The notes under the pieces were generated by a model that worked only from the letters and a program-made list of their open reading frames with translations, made no database searches and had not been told where the DNA came from. Shown here piece after piece: positions 17,235 through 26,955 of a stretch of DNA of 64,000 bases (the stretch's first letter is position 1; the number at the start of each line of letters is the position of its first letter). Origin of the DNA: Hyphomicrobium sp. (GTDB lineage Bacteria > Pseudomonadota > Alphaproteobacteria > Rhizobiales > Hyphomicrobiaceae). The stretch is taken from positions 423,814-487,813 of the forward strand of contig JAEUME010000001.1 in the NCBI GenBank assembly GCA_016793445.1. The letters run 5' to 3'. The position numbers and the translations under genes are program-made.

Positions 17235-18083
17235 ATGGATGTCAGCCTCGCACGAACGTTTCTGATGGTCGCCGAAACCGGCAGCTTCATCGATGCCGCG
17301 CGCAAGATGAACGTCACCCAATCCACCGTTTCTGCCCGTATTAAAGGGCTTGAAGACATGCTCGGGCGTCCGTTGTTCGAACGCTCGAAGGCGGGCGCGG
17401 AGCTGACGGGCGCGGGTGAACTCTTCCAGAAGCACGCACTCGCCATGGTGCGCGTCTGGCAGCAGGCTCAGCTCCAGGTGTCACTCGCTGACACACATCG
17501 TGATCACTTATCGATGGGCGCGCCGATGAGTCTGTGGAGTTCTTTCCTGCTCAAGTGGGCCTCGGGATTGCGTTTGGCCATGCCCGACGTCGCCATCTCC
17601 GCGACGGCGGGCGCTTCCGCCATCCTCACCCAGCGCCTGATAGAGGGTACGCTTGATGTCGCCGTGCTCTATCGCCCCTCGGCGCCCCCGGGGTTGACGA
17701 TTGAACACCTGTTTGACGAGGAATTCGTGCTGGTATCGAGCGCAAAGCCGGGGGGGCGGCGCCAGCCGGCAGACTACGTGCTCGTCGATTGGTGCGCTGA
17801 GTTCATGCAGGATCACGCAGGGGCCTTCCCCGAGCATGCCAACCCCGCCGTCACCCTGGATCTGGGGCCCATGAGCCTTGATTACATCCTCGCGAACGAG
17901 TGTCAGGCCTATTTTCCCGCCCGGATGGTGCGCCCGCTGGTCGCTCGGGGGCGGCTGCGTCAGCCCAAGCGGGGACGCAAGTTCGTCTATCCGGTCTGCA
18001 TGGTCTACCCGGAAACCCGCAACGAAGAGGCCTACGAGACGATTCTCGATGGTATCCGCACCGAAGCGGCACGGTTTGCCTGA
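17235..18083 (+). CDS. LysR-type transcriptional regulator
   Basis: This 282-residue protein has the LysR winged helix at about residues 3-60 (TFLMVAETGSFIDAARKMNVTQ, then STVSARIKGLEDMLGRPLFE). A linker helix and a periplasmic-binding-like effector domain (about 90-280) follow. The ATG is preceded by GAGAGTGG. It diverges from the Lys/Ala peptide gene, about 195 nt away, so that gene pair is a candidate target, as is usual for LysR proteins. The ligand is unknown. No metabolic operon is adjacent to suggest one. Confidence 0.9.
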   Translation: MDVSLARTFLMVAETGSFIDAARKMNVTQSTVSARIKGLEDMLGRPLFERSKAGAELTGAGELFQKHALAMVRVWQQAQLQVSLADTHRDHLSMGAPMSLWSSFLLKWASGLRLAMPDVAISATAGASAILTQRLIEGTLDVAVLYRPSAPPGLTIEHLFDEEFVLVSSAKPGGRRQPADYVLVDWCAEFMQDHAGAFPEHANPAVTLDLGPMSLDYILANECQAYFPARMVRPLVARGRLRQPKRGRKFVYPVCMVYPETRNEEAYETILDGIRTEAARFA

Positions 18084-18110
18084 AGGCAGGTTGGAGAGCG
18101 CAGGAGAGCA

Positions 18111-18136
18111 AAACGGGCGCTCACAAGGAGCGCCCG
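18111..18136 (-). terminator. intrinsic terminator after pccA
   Basis: A 9-bp perfect stem (CGGGCGCTC at 18114-18122 and GAGCGCCCG at 18128-18136) with a 5-nt loop is followed on the minus strand by four T. It lies between the convergent LysR and pccA genes and fits termination of pccA. Confidence 0.75.
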
Positions 18137-18183
18137 CCGTTCAAGAGGAAACCAAAACGCCCTCAGTTCTGAGGCAGCCTAGG

Positions 18184-20202
18184 TCATGCAAACTCGATGA
18201 TGACGGCATCGACAGCGAGACTGTCGCCCGGCTTGGCGGCAATCGTCTTGACCTTGCCATCGCGCTCGGCCCGCAGGACATTCTCCATCTTCATGGCCTC
18301 GACGATGGCGAGCGTATCGCCCGCCTTCACTTCATCGCCCTCGGCCACGCTGATGGACTTAACGAGACCGGGCATCGGGCAAAGCAGGAACTTGGACATG
18401 TCCGCGCCGACCTTCACCGGCATGAGCGCGGCGAGCTGCGCTTCGCGCTCGGTGTAAACGTAAACGGGTGCCTGGATGCCGCGATAGGCGAGGCTGAACC
18501 CGTTCGGGATCGGGCGCACCAGAAGGGAGGCATGCTTGCCGCCGACCGTGCCGCTCCACACCGGCTGACCGGGCCACCAGTCAGAGGCGACCTCAACGGT
18601 CGTCGCCGCATTGCCTTTGGCGTCGAGCAACGAGACGGCATAAGGACCGGGAACCTCGCCCGCAACATCGAGCGAAACGGTGGTATCGCCGACGCGCACC
18701 ACGCGGCGCTTGGCAAACGTCACGGACTTGCCTGTCATTTGATGGGTGATGGCGCGGCGGCGCTCGTTGCCCAGATGGTCGATGACGGCGGCGACCGCCG
18801 CAAGCACGTTGAGATCCTCGCCCTTGGGCTCGATCGGCTTGAAGCCTTCGGGGAACTCTTCCTTGATGAACCCGGTCGAGAGCTTACCCGAACGCCAGCG
18901 CGGATGCTGCATCACGGCTGAAAGGAAGGGGATATTGTGCTGAATGCCGTCGATATAGAACGCATCGAGCGCTTCGGCCTGGGCATCGATCGCAGCCTCA
19001 CGCGTCGCCGCGTGGGTCACGAGTTTGGCGATCATCGGATCATAGTACATCGAAATTTCGCCGCCCTCGAAGACGCCCGTGTCGTTGCGCACAGTGACGC
19101 CGGCTTCGGTCTTCTCGGCTGCGGGGCGGTACTTCACCAAACGTCCGATGGAGGGCAGGAAATTGCGATAGGGGTCCTCGGCGTAGACGCGGCTTTCCAC
19201 AGCCCAGCCCTTGAGCTTGATGTCGGACTGCTTGAAGGGCAGCTTTTCGCCGGCCGCGACGCGGATCATCTGTTCCACGAGATCGATCCCGGTGACGAGT
19301 TCGGTCACCGGATGCTCCACCTGCAGACGGGTATTCATCTCCAGAAAGAAGAAGGAGCGATCCTGACCGGCAACGAACTCTACTGTGCCGGCTGAATCGT
19401 ACCCGACCGCCTTGGACAGCGCGACGGCCTGCTCGCCCATTGCCTTGCGGGTCTTCTCATCCAGCAGCGGCGAGGGAGCCTCTTCCAGAACTTTCTGGTT
19501 GCGGCGCTGAATGGAGCATTCGCGCTCACCAAGGTAGACCACGTTTCCGTGCTTGTCGCCCAGCACCTGAATTTCGATGTGGCGGGGGTTCTCGATGAAC
19601 TTCTCGACGAAGCAGCGGTCGTCGCCGAACGACGACTTGGCCTCCGAGCGGGCGAGTTGGAAGCCCTCTTCGGCCTCCTTGGCGTTGTAGGCAATACGCA
19701 TGCCCTTGCCGCCACCGCCCGCCGACGCCTTGATCATGACCGGATAGCCGATCTCGTCGGCGATCTTGACGGCGTGCTTGGCATCCGAGATTTCGCCCAT
19801 GTAGCCGGGTACCGTGGATACTTTCGCAGCGGCCGCAGCCTTCTTGGATTCGATCTTGTCGCCCATCGCTGCGATGGCCTTGGCATTGGGGCCGATGAAC
19901 ACGATGCCGTTCTTCTCCAGTTCCGTGGGGAAGGCTTCGCGCTCCGACAGGAAGCCGTAACCGGGATGGACGGCCTGCGCACCCGTCGCCTTGCAAGCGG
20001 CGATGATCCTGTCCATCAACAAGTAGGATTGGGCCGCTGGCGGAGGTCCCAGATGAACAGCCTCGTCGGCCATCTCCACATGCAGCGCATCGCGGTCGGC
20101 ATCCGAGTAAACGGCAACCGTCTTGATGCCCATCTTGCGCGCGGTCTTGATGACGCGGCAGGCGATCTCGCCGCGGTTAGCGATCAGGATTTTCTTGAAC
20201 AT
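18184..20202 (-). CDS. pccA: propionyl-CoA carboxylase alpha subunit
   Basis: This 672-residue subunit carries biotin carboxylase and biotin carrier functions. With PccB it makes methylmalonyl-CoA from propionyl-CoA. Biotin carboxylase covers about residues 1-450 (MFKKILIANRGEIACRV, the ATP-grasp SAGGGGKGMRIAY, and FFLEMNTRLQVEHPVTE). A BT linker domain follows. The biotinyl domain is at the C-terminus, with target Lys638 in EAMKMEN. The length and BT domain fit PCC rather than acetyl- or methylcrotonyl-CoA carboxylase. pccB is on the same strand about 3.2 kb to the right, so the two are not contiguous. The pathway (propionate or ethylmalonyl-CoA cycle) is inference. Confidence 0.92.
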   Translation of the reverse strand: MFKKILIANRGEIACRVIKTARKMGIKTVAVYSDADRDALHVEMADEAVHLGPPPAAQSYLLMDRIIAACKATGAQAVHPGYGFLSEREAFPTELEKNGIVFIGPNAKAIAAMGDKIESKKAAAAAKVSTVPGYMGEISDAKHAVKIADEIGYPVMIKASAGGGGKGMRIAYNAKEAEEGFQLARSEAKSSFGDDRCFVEKFIENPRHIEIQVLGDKHGNVVYLGERECSIQRRNQKVLEEAPSPLLDEKTRKAMGEQAVALSKAVGYDSAGTVEFVAGQDRSFFFLEMNTRLQVEHPVTELVTGIDLVEQMIRVAAGEKLPFKQSDIKLKGWAVESRVYAEDPYRNFLPSIGRLVKYRPAAEKTEAGVTVRNDTGVFEGGEISMYYDPMIAKLVTHAATREAAIDAQAEALDAFYIDGIQHNIPFLSAVMQHPRWRSGKLSTGFIKEEFPEGFKPIEPKGEDLNVLAAVAAVIDHLGNERRRAITHQMTGKSVTFAKRRVVRVGDTTVSLDVAGEVPGPYAVSLLDAKGNAATTVEVASDWWPGQPVWSGTVGGKHASLLVRPIPNGFSLAYRGIQAPVYVYTEREAQLAALMPVKVGADMSKFLLCPMPGLVKSISVAEGDEVKAGDTLAIVEAMKMENVLRAERDGKVKTIAAKPGDSLAVDAVIIEFA

Positions 20203-20517
20203 CTTGCGCCCTTATCCCCGGCAGCGGACGTTGGTTAACGCCCTGGCAGCTTGTGTCGATCGGATTGTCCATCGGACCTTCTAGTCATTGGCGCGGCGCT
20301 CGTAAACCGCCCACAGCAGGCCATTGCGCCGTGGCGCCCGCGCTTCTGAGCCGCACTTTGACAGGGGTTGTCTCAGGCCAGCCGACACGCCCGCCCGCAA
20401 GCGTTGCCGGAGGCGTCTTTGCGCGCAACTTGATTGGACAAAGGGTGCAAAGGCGCAGGTCCCGCACGTACTTTCGATCCAGAGCCGTCCGGCGATTGTC
20501 CTAGAGCCGGGACGGTT
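20203..20517. other. intergenic region upstream of pccA
   Basis: No gene was recognised in about 315 nt. A 9-bp hairpin (CCTAGAGCC at 20500-20508 pairing with GGTTCTAGG at 20514-20522, one G-T pair) covers the stop codon of the neighbouring repeat protein gene. It lacks a T run, so it is at most a weak terminator. The pccA promoter should lie here but was not identified. Confidence 0.3.
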
Positions 20518-21525
20518 CTAGGCGGCGTCACCTAGACGTTCCACTGCTTCGCTCAGCATGGGATGGATGTTGGGGCTCTCGCTGCGCAGGTAGGCGACGA
20601 GCGCCGTCTCGGAGGGAGACAGGCGGCCATCGCGCCCAAGGCGGCTTGCAAGCCAGGAAGCATCCGCTTCCGAGATGCTTTCATTGGTGATGATCTCGAT
20701 GCGCTGATGCTCCAGGCGCGCCAATGCCCGCTCTTCGCTCGTCTGGTCGTGGTAGGCATCGCGTACGGCCGAGAGGTTGGAGCGTACCATCGAGAGCAGG
20801 AACGCCAACACGGATGTCTTCTGTTCTGGCGTATCCAGCGAAGCTTCCTGGCGGAGCGCCTGCTCGCGCGAGGGCACGGCATATCCGGAAATGGCCATGA
20901 TGACGTTGGCCACCGCTTTGACGAAAAGATCGGTCCAGGCGGGGTTGGGCGCGGCGCGAGCCACCGCTTCGTCGATATCAAACAATACGTCGGCCTCCTC
21001 GCGCGTGATGGCAACGTGGCCGTCGCCGCCGAACGCGTAGAGAATCCGACGCAACAGGTCGACTTCGCCGGCCGTGATGGTTCCAGCGGGAGCGGACGGA
21101 TCGCCCCGCAGCGGGCCTGCGCCCGTGACGACGGCGTGTTTGATCTGATCCAAGGCAAACTTTGCCAGGCTGACGGGCGCCCAGCGCGCCTTGTCGAGCA
21201 CGCTCACGGCGAGGTCGAGTTCGATCTTGCTGGTCACGAATCCGCCGTGGCTGATGCGGTCGAGCAGCCAGTGTGCGTTCTCGCTCGTAACATAGCCCTG
21301 GGGATGAGCCTGAAAGACGATGTAGTCCGTCACCGCTTCGACGAAGAAGTCCGCCCAGGCGGTGCCGTCAAAGTTGCATCTTGAAAGCTTGAAAAGGATC
21401 TCGGCTTCTTCAGACGAGACGATTCCGTCCTCGTAGAACACGCGGCGGAACCTTGCGAGGTCGGCTTTCGTAATCGTACCGCAAGCGAGGATGTCTTCGA
21501 CTGGCAACGACTTCAGACCACTCAT
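20518..21525 (-). CDS. internally duplicated cytosolic protein, unknown function
   Basis: The 335-residue product contains two similar blocks. Residues about 35-95 have SSEEAEILFKLS, then WADFFVEAVTDYIV and a basic-to-aromatic end. Residues about 175-230 have TREEADVLFDID, then WTDLFVKAVANVIM. A third, weaker block near 295-315 reads GRLSPSETALVAYLR. The repeats are helical and acidic and recall TerB or EF-hand-like helical units, but I see no complete calcium loop. No signal peptide is present. The ATG is preceded by GAGGA. Its neighbours pccA and the MFS gene give no clear functional hint. Confidence 0.65.
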   Translation of the reverse strand: MSGLKSLPVEDILACGTITKADLARFRRVFYEDGIVSSEEAEILFKLSRCNFDGTAWADFFVEAVTDYIVFQAHPQGYVTSENAHWLLDRISHGGFVTSKIELDLAVSVLDKARWAPVSLAKFALDQIKHAVVTGAGPLRGDPSAPAGTITAGEVDLLRRILYAFGGDGHVAITREEADVLFDIDEAVARAAPNPAWTDLFVKAVANVIMAISGYAVPSREQALRQEASLDTPEQKTSVLAFLLSMVRSNLSAVRDAYHDQTSEERALARLEHQRIEIITNESISEADASWLASRLGRDGRLSPSETALVAYLRSESPNIHPMLSEAVERLGDAA

Positions 21526-21707
21526 CAGGAATCCTCAAGATACCGCGCAGAAATTATCGCCCGGAGGATAGGTCTCGCTGCTTAATCAGCACTTAACGAG
21601 CATCCCAAAACAACATTCCAGGCCGGGCACTGTGGCCATCCAGACACTTCGCTCCGGTGGCTTCGTACTTCGGCAAAAATCCTGACCTGCGCGCGCATTC
21701 ACTCTTC

Positions 21708-21915
21708 TTGTCATCCCGGGCAAGCAAGCCTGGATGCAATCCGGGCGAGCGCAGACCCGGGACGTAGCGCATCTGTGCGAAGCTCTAAACATCTCGCCGC
21801 AACATCCGCCAAGTCCTCTAGGTCCCGGCGCTCGCTGTGCTCGGCCGGGATGACAAAGAGAGAAGAAGCGCGCGGCCGGGAATAACCAGGGAGAGAAAGT
21901 GCACAGCCGGGATGA
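21708..21915. repeat. cluster of CCGGGATGAC-type extragenic repeats
   Basis: TTGTCATCCCGG at 21708-21719 has its exact reverse complement CCGGGATGACAA at 21845-21856. A further CCGGGATGAC follows at 21906-21915, with a decayed copy (CCGGGAATAAC) between them. The rest of the 480-nt gap is rich in GGGA and GAGAGA runs and holds no gene I recognise. Short extragenic repeats with a TCATCCCGGG core are common in Hyphomicrobiales genomes; assignment to a named family was not possible. Confidence 0.6.
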
Positions 21916-22009
21916 CGGTCTTTAAGTGGCAGAGAGCTAGCAGAATGTGCTTTGCGTCGATGGCTGGCTTTCGGCTATGCACGCGGACACCGATCGAGCG
22001 AGATACGTC

Positions 22010-23314
22010 ATGACCTCTCCCGGCATTCTTCAGCAGGCGTCCCGCAAGGTGCGCCGGCGGCTGCTCCCTTTTCTCATCGTCTGCTATTTCATTTCGTATC
22101 TTGACCGCGTGAACATCGGGTTTGCCGCGCTTACCATGAATGCCGATCTGGGCATCGGACCGGAAGCTTTCGGATTCGTCGCGGGCATCTTCTTCCTCGG
22201 TTACTGCCTTTTCGAGGTGCCAAGCAATATTGCGCTTGCGCGCTTTGGCGCTCGGCTCTGGATTGCACGGATCATGATCACCTGGGGCCTTGTCTCCATG
22301 GCGATGGCGTTCGTGACAGGACCGGTTAGCCTGGCGGTAACGCGGTTTCTCCTGGGCGCTGCGGAGGCCGGATTCTTTCCGGGCATCATCTATTATCTCA
22401 CCCGCTGGGTGCCGGCGGGGGAACGCGCCGCGACCGTCTCGGCCTTCATGGCGGCGGTGCCCGTCTCCGCGCTGATCGGCGCGCAGGTTTCGGGTTTCAT
22501 TCTGGATGCCTTTGCGGATGTTGGCGGGCTGAAGGGCTGGCAGTGGCTGTTCATCCTGGAGGCCGCGCCCGCCGTACTGCTCGGACTTGCCGCACTCGTC
22601 GTGCTCAAAGACGAGCCCAAGGATGCACCCTGGCTAACGCGGGAGGAAGCCAACGCCCTCACTTCCACGATCGCTGCCGAAGACAGCGCGCGCAAGAACG
22701 CCGGTGACATCACGCTGCGCCAAGCGCTTACCGAGCCGCGCGTCTTGGCCCTGAGCCTCGTCTACTTCGGCATCGTGGCCGGGCTCTACAGCCTCACATT
22801 CTGGACGCCGCAGATCGTCAAAGCCTTCGGCTTGTCTAACACCGCGACCGGCCTAATCGCAGCGCTTCCGTTTCTCGCAGGCGCTCTCGTCATGTATCCC
22901 TGGGGGCGCAGTTCCGACCGCCGGGCCGAGCGCATCTGGCACGTGGCGTTGCCGTCATTCGTGGGCGCGGCGGGGTTGATTGCTGGTACGTTTGCGACGC
23001 AGCCGGCGTGGGCCATGGCCGCGCTCACGGTTGCCGCACTCGGCATCTTTGCAGCGCTGCCGACCTTCTGGACCTTGCCGACCGCGCTGCTGTCGGGCAC
23101 CGCGGCCGCCGCCGGCATCGCGCTCATCAACTCGATCGGCAACATCGGCGGCTTCGCCGGGCCGTACGCGGTCGGCTGGCTCAAGGGCGCAGGCCTCGAT
23201 ACGGCCAGCGCCGTCGCTGCGATCTCCGCACTTATGGTCCTGTCGGGCGTGGTCGTTCTGGGCGCCGGGCGCGCCCAAGCGCGCAGAGCCGCGTCAGCCA
23301 GCCAGCTCCCTTGA
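22010..23314 (+). CDS. MFS transporter, anion:cation symporter family
   Basis: The 434-residue product has 12 hydrophobic segments and the ACS-family signature in helix 1 (YFISYLDRVNIGFAAL), then EVPSNIALARFGARLWIARI. Members move organic anions such as glucarate, galactonate, phthalate or pantothenate with protons. The start is uncertain; I chose the ATG at 22010 because the charged pre-helix begins there, but ATG at 21977 is in frame. It converges on pccB with about 55 nt between stops. The substrate is unknown. Confidence 0.85.
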   Translation: MTSPGILQQASRKVRRRLLPFLIVCYFISYLDRVNIGFAALTMNADLGIGPEAFGFVAGIFFLGYCLFEVPSNIALARFGARLWIARIMITWGLVSMAMAFVTGPVSLAVTRFLLGAAEAGFFPGIIYYLTRWVPAGERAATVSAFMAAVPVSALIGAQVSGFILDAFADVGGLKGWQWLFILEAAPAVLLGLAALVVLKDEPKDAPWLTREEANALTSTIAAEDSARKNAGDITLRQALTEPRVLALSLVYFGIVAGLYSLTFWTPQIVKAFGLSNTATGLIAALPFLAGALVMYPWGRSSDRRAERIWHVALPSFVGAAGLIAGTFATQPAWAMAALTVAALGIFAALPTFWTLPTALLSGTAAAAGIALINSIGNIGGFAGPYAVGWLKGAGLDTASAVAAISALMVLSGVVVLGAGRAQARRAASASQLP

Positions 23315-23368
23315 GGGAATCGCCCGGCGTTTCCGGCCAGCTCGCGCAACGCGTGCCGGAATCGCTAA

Positions 23369-24901
23369 CTAAAGCGGAATATTGTCGTGCTTCTTCCAGG
23401 GATTCTCGAGGGTCTTGTTGCGCAGCATGTTGAGCGCGCGGCAGATACGCCGGCGCGTGCCGTGGGGGAGGATGACCTCATCGATGTAGCCGCGTTCGGC
23501 CGCCACGAAGGGGTTGGCGAAGCGCTTTTTGTACTCGTCGATGCGCACCTGGATCTTCTCGGGGTCATTCAGTTCCGAGCGGTAGAGGATCTCAGCCGCA
23601 CCCTTGGCGCCCATGACGGCGATTTCCGCCGTGGGCCAGGCGTAGTTCACGTCGCCGCGGATGTGCTTTGAGCTCATCACGTCATAGGCGCCGCCATAGG
23701 CCTTGCGGGTGATGACGGTGATTTTCGGCACCGTTGCTTCCGCGTACGCGAACAGCAGTTTGGCGCCGTGCTTGATGAGACCGCCGTATTCCTGTGCTGT
23801 GCCCGGCAGGAAGCCCGGCACGTCGACGAACGTGATGATCGGTATCTCGAAACAGTCGCAGAAGCGCACGAAGCGGGCAGCCTTGCGGGAAGCGTCCGAG
23901 TCGAGCACGCCGGCCAGCACCATGGGCTGGTTGGCGACCAGACCGACGGTGCGGCCTTCCATACGCGCAAATCCGGTGATGATATTCTTCGCGTAGGCTT
24001 CCTGGATCTCGAAGAAATCACCCTCGTCCACGACTTTGAGGATTAGCTCCTTCATATCGTAGGGCTTGTTGGGATTGTCGGGAATGAGCGTGTCGAGCGA
24101 GAAGTCCTGACGGTCGGCGAGATCTTGCGTAGGCAGTTCAGTCACGCCCGTTTCGTTGTTGGACGGTAGGAAGTCCATCAGCCGGCGCATTTGCAGCAGC
24201 GCCTGAACGTCGTTCTCATAGGCGCCGTCCGCCACCGATGACTTGGAGGTATGCACCTTGGCGCCGCCCAGTTCTTCGGCCGTCACGGTCTCGTTAGTCA
24301 CCGTTTTGACGACATCGGGACCGGTGACGAACATGTAACTGGTATCCTTCACCATGAAGATGAAGTCCGTCATGGCCGGGGAGTAGACATCGCCGCCCGC
24401 GCACGGACCCATGATGAGGGAGATCTGCGGAATGACGCCGGAAGCCAGCACGTTACGTTGGAAGACCTCGCCATAGCCGCCAAGGGCGTCCACGCCCTCC
24501 TGAATGCGCGCGCCGCCCGCATCGAACAGTCCGACGATGGGCGCGCGGTTCTTCAGCGCCATGTCCTGGATTTTGGTGATCTTGCGGGCGTGCGTCTCGG
24601 AGAGCGAGCCGCCCAGCACCGTGAAGTCCTTGGCAAAGACGTAAACGACGCGGCCGTTGATCGTGCCCCAGCCGGTGACGACGCCGTCGCCCGGTGTCTT
24701 GTTCTTCTCCATCCCGAACTCAGTGCAACGGTGCTCCACGAAAGTGTCGAACTCCTCAAAGGAGTTCTCATCCATCAGAAGCTCGATGCGCTCTCGAGCC
24801 GTCAGCTTGCCCTTGGAATGCTGGCTGTCGATCCGGGCCTGGCCGCCGCCCAGGCGGGCATTGTCGCGGCGCTTCTCGAGCTCTTCGATGATGTCTTTCA
24901 T
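23369..24901 (-). CDS. pccB: propionyl-CoA carboxylase beta subunit
   Basis: This 510-residue carboxyltransferase subunit moves CO2 from carboxybiotin to propionyl-CoA. The crotonase-like N-half contains the acyl-CoA oxyanion segment [15 protein letters not shown] and the [17 protein letters not shown] stretch. The C-half contains the biotin-side [17 protein letters not shown] and [17 protein letters not shown] motifs. Asp in the VYSPAMTDF segment is consistent with propionyl-CoA preference in this family. It lies upstream of pccA on the same strand, but with an MFS gene and another protein in between, so the two subunits probably have separate promoters. Confidence 0.92.
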   Translation of the reverse strand: MKDIIEELEKRRDNARLGGGQARIDSQHSKGKLTARERIELLMDENSFEEFDTFVEHRCTEFGMEKNKTPGDGVVTGWGTINGRVVYVFAKDFTVLGGSLSETHARKITKIQDMALKNRAPIVGLFDAGGARIQEGVDALGGYGEVFQRNVLASGVIPQISLIMGPCAGGDVYSPAMTDFIFMVKDTSYMFVTGPDVVKTVTNETVTAEELGGAKVHTSKSSVADGAYENDVQALLQMRRLMDFLPSNNETGVTELPTQDLADRQDFSLDTLIPDNPNKPYDMKELILKVVDEGDFFEIQEAYAKNIITGFARMEGRTVGLVANQPMVLAGVLDSDASRKAARFVRFCDCFEIPIITFVDVPGFLPGTAQEYGGLIKHGAKLLFAYAEATVPKITVITRKAYGGAYDVMSSKHIRGDVNYAWPTAEIAVMGAKGAAEILYRSELNDPEKIQVRIDEYKKRFANPFVAAERGYIDEVILPHGTRRRICRALNMLRNKTLENPWKKHDNIPL

Positions 24902-25042
24902 GGGGAGCGGCCCTTGGACTTGGTCGATTGTTCGGGAAAAGAAAAAGGTCTGATAGCACGCTTGGGCTCAAGCGCAAGCGCGGCCAAAGGCGCGGCTTAA
25001 CCATATGGGCCGTCTTCGGAATTATGCGGATCCGTGCGGTGT

Positions 25043-25756
25043 TTAAGGCGCTGATGGCGAGGCCGCGTGATCAAACCGGGCAAGGCGGGAGGCGACATCG
25101 GCGGCTTCAAGCTCGACGGAGCCCGCCCCAGGGATCGGCTCCAGGACAACGAGGTGGCCGCGCTCGGCAAGCCAAGGCAGTGTCGAGGTACGAAAATCCG
25201 CGATCGGATCGGCGATGATGCGTTTGCCCGGCGTCACGCGCTTCATGAGCCGTTCGGCCTCCGAGCGCACGGGAAAGATATAAAGTGCCAAGCGCTCCAC
25301 CCCGCGCCGGGCCAAGGGCAGCAGTTGTGGGCCGTCTTCGCCTTCCGCCATGAAGACAGCGCCGCGCTCGCTGACCAACGCGAGGAACACCAAGACGGCT
25401 TCCATCTTGAGGCGCAAGAGCAGGTCGGCAGGTTCGACCTCGGGCTCGATGGGATCGGAAACCCAGTCGGTGCCGGCAAGCCCCTTGCCACTCTTCAATC
25501 CCGGAAGGATGTCGCCTGCGAAGTCGAGCAGGCTGATCTCCTGAAGGCCGTCTTCGCCGGCCAGCGCCTTGGCCCATCGCTTGGCTTCCTTCGGACACGA
25601 CCAGAAGAGCTGCACAGTCCGCCCTGTGTTCTTCTGCGAGGGCACGCATGCGCTCTGTTCGTCCGCAAGGGTGAAGACGCGTCCCTCTTTCACCGTTCGC
25701 TTCACGAAGCGGTCGCGCTGGCCGAGCTCTGGAATGCGTGGACTGGGAAAGTTCAC
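25043..25756 (-). CDS. DUF2750-like protein, probably two tandem domains
   Basis: The 237-residue product shows two related halves. Residues about 12-95 have RDRFVKRTVKEGRVFTLAD, then QLFWSCPKEAKRW. Residues about 110-220 have VSERGAVFMAEGED, then LYIFPVRSEAERLMK. This W/F-x-x-P-x-x-xA pattern is that of DUF2750 proteins, whose role is unknown. A GTG start is assumed, with no strong SD. It is on the same strand as the XRE regulator gene, which ends upstream about 140 nt away. No metabolic partner is visible. Confidence 0.55.
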   Translation of the reverse strand: MNFPSPRIPELGQRDRFVKRTVKEGRVFTLADEQSACVPSQKNTGRTVQLFWSCPKEAKRWAKALAGEDGLQEISLLDFAGDILPGLKSGKGLAGTDWVSDPIEPEVEPADLLLRLKMEAVLVFLALVSERGAVFMAEGEDGPQLLPLARRGVERLALYIFPVRSEAERLMKRVTPGKRIIADPIADFRTSTLPWLAERGHLVVLEPIPGAGSVELEAADVASRLARFDHAASPSAP

Positions 25757-25897
25757 TCGCGAACCCGTTTATGGCTTGCTTCTGCTCGAATCGGACGAAT
25801 CAGATGCATGAGTCTCGCTGCAAGCAATGCCCGGGGCAAGAGCACGTCGCGGGTGCTGATACCGAAAGCCCGCGTGTGCGTGGCAGACGCGCTGCGG

Positions 25898-26665
25898 CTA
25901 TCTATCGCCGACGAAGGCCGCGAACTGCTCATCCAGCGTTCGCTTCAAGAGCGCGGCATAGCGGCCATAACAGGCATGAGCCTGTGTGACGCGCCCATAC
26001 TGGACCTTCTCGCCGCTGCGTAGCCGGGTGAGCACGATGGGCGCGGCGACGGGCGAAAGGTGCGCGCCTCTGCCGGACTGCAACGTTGTCAGGATGCCGT
26101 GCATTTCGCCCGTGATGGTGGGACGCGCCACCACGATCATGCGATGTTGCCCGTGCCGGTTGGTGACGAGATAGATGTGTCCCGATTGATGGGGCACAGC
26201 GACAGTGCCAAACTGGGTGTAGTCGGTATCGACGCGGTCGCCTTCACGGAAGATCAGCGCACCGGAGGTCTCATTCCAGCTTATGTCCGTGCGGTAGGCG
26301 TACACCGCGTTTTTGTCCCCAAACGACGGGCGCAGCGTGAGGTATGAACCCTCCAGCCATTGGACGGCCGCGCGGTTGTAGCTTCCAAGCTCGTCAGGGG
26401 CGGTTACCACATCGCCGGACACGGCCGCACGCGCGGAGGCTGCCGGCAACAGTTTGATGCCCAGCCCCTCCTCCAGCCGAACGATGGTGGCCAGCGTGAA
26501 CGTGCGCCGGCCCGCCAGAACCTTCTCCAGCGTGGAAATGGAAATCTTGGCCGCGTCCGCGAGACCTTGGCGGGTCATTCGCCGCCGCGCCAACTCCTCC
26601 CGCAGGCGCAATGCGAGTTGCTGGCTCTCTTCGCCGGAAAGCTTCAAGGCCCTGCCGTCGCTCAT
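25898..26665 (-). CDS. XRE-type helix-turn-helix regulator with a C-terminal sensor-like domain
   Basis: The ATG at 26665 gives a 255-residue product. A Cro/CI-type HTH occupies about residues 14-72 (LARRRMTRQGLADAAKIS, then ISTLEKVLAGRR). The remaining 180 residues form a beta-rich domain with GSYLTLRPSF, AVPHQSGHIYLVTNR and ITGEMHGILTT segments that I do not recognise. An earlier in-frame start at 26890 would add 75 residues without domain features and is less likely. A perfect 12-bp palindrome abuts its start codon. It diverges from the BchE-like gene across about 320 nt, so it may control that gene as well as itself. Confidence 0.75.
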   Translation of the reverse strand: MSDGRALKLSGEESQQLALRLREELARRRMTRQGLADAAKISISTLEKVLAGRRTFTLATIVRLEEGLGIKLLPAASARAAVSGDVVTAPDELGSYNRAAVQWLEGSYLTLRPSFGDKNAVYAYRTDISWNETSGALIFREGDRVDTDYTQFGTVAVPHQSGHIYLVTNRHGQHRMIVVARPTITGEMHGILTTLQSGRGAHLSPVAAPIVLTRLRSGEKVQYGRVTQAHACYGRYAALLKRTLDEQFAAFVGDR

Positions 26666-26677
26666 GGTGTGCACACC
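26666..26677. promoter_or_regulatory. 12-bp palindrome at the XRE regulator start
   Basis: GGTGTGCACACC is an exact palindrome directly before the regulator ATG. A dimeric regulator could use it for autorepression by blocking initiation. The XRE protein itself is the simplest candidate, but nothing in sequence proves the match. The rest of the 320-nt gap to the BchE-like gene shows no other gene or repeat. Confidence 0.4.
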
Positions 26678-26955
26678 CTCGTGGCGTCGCTCGGAGACCT
26701 CACATATCCGCACAAGTTTGGCGGCCGCAAGGCGGGGCGTGCCTGGAAATTCAAGGAATTGACTAAGGCGGTAAACGGCCCTCGCGGCCAGGGTTGAAAC
26801 CGGACGAAGCCAACCTGGAGCCTTCCTGATGAATGCCAACAGCCCCCATCGCGCGTACCCTGACGAGACGTTGTTCTGCCAAACGCTCATTGCGCTCTCC
26901 TATGGCCCAGGCGACGGTGTGCGCAATTTGGGCTCTCGCCTTCTCGCACGCGCCC

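Noticed and set aside
23315..23368. terminator between the MFS gene and pccB
   Set aside because: GC-rich partial complements are present, but there is no T run or well-formed stem on either strand.
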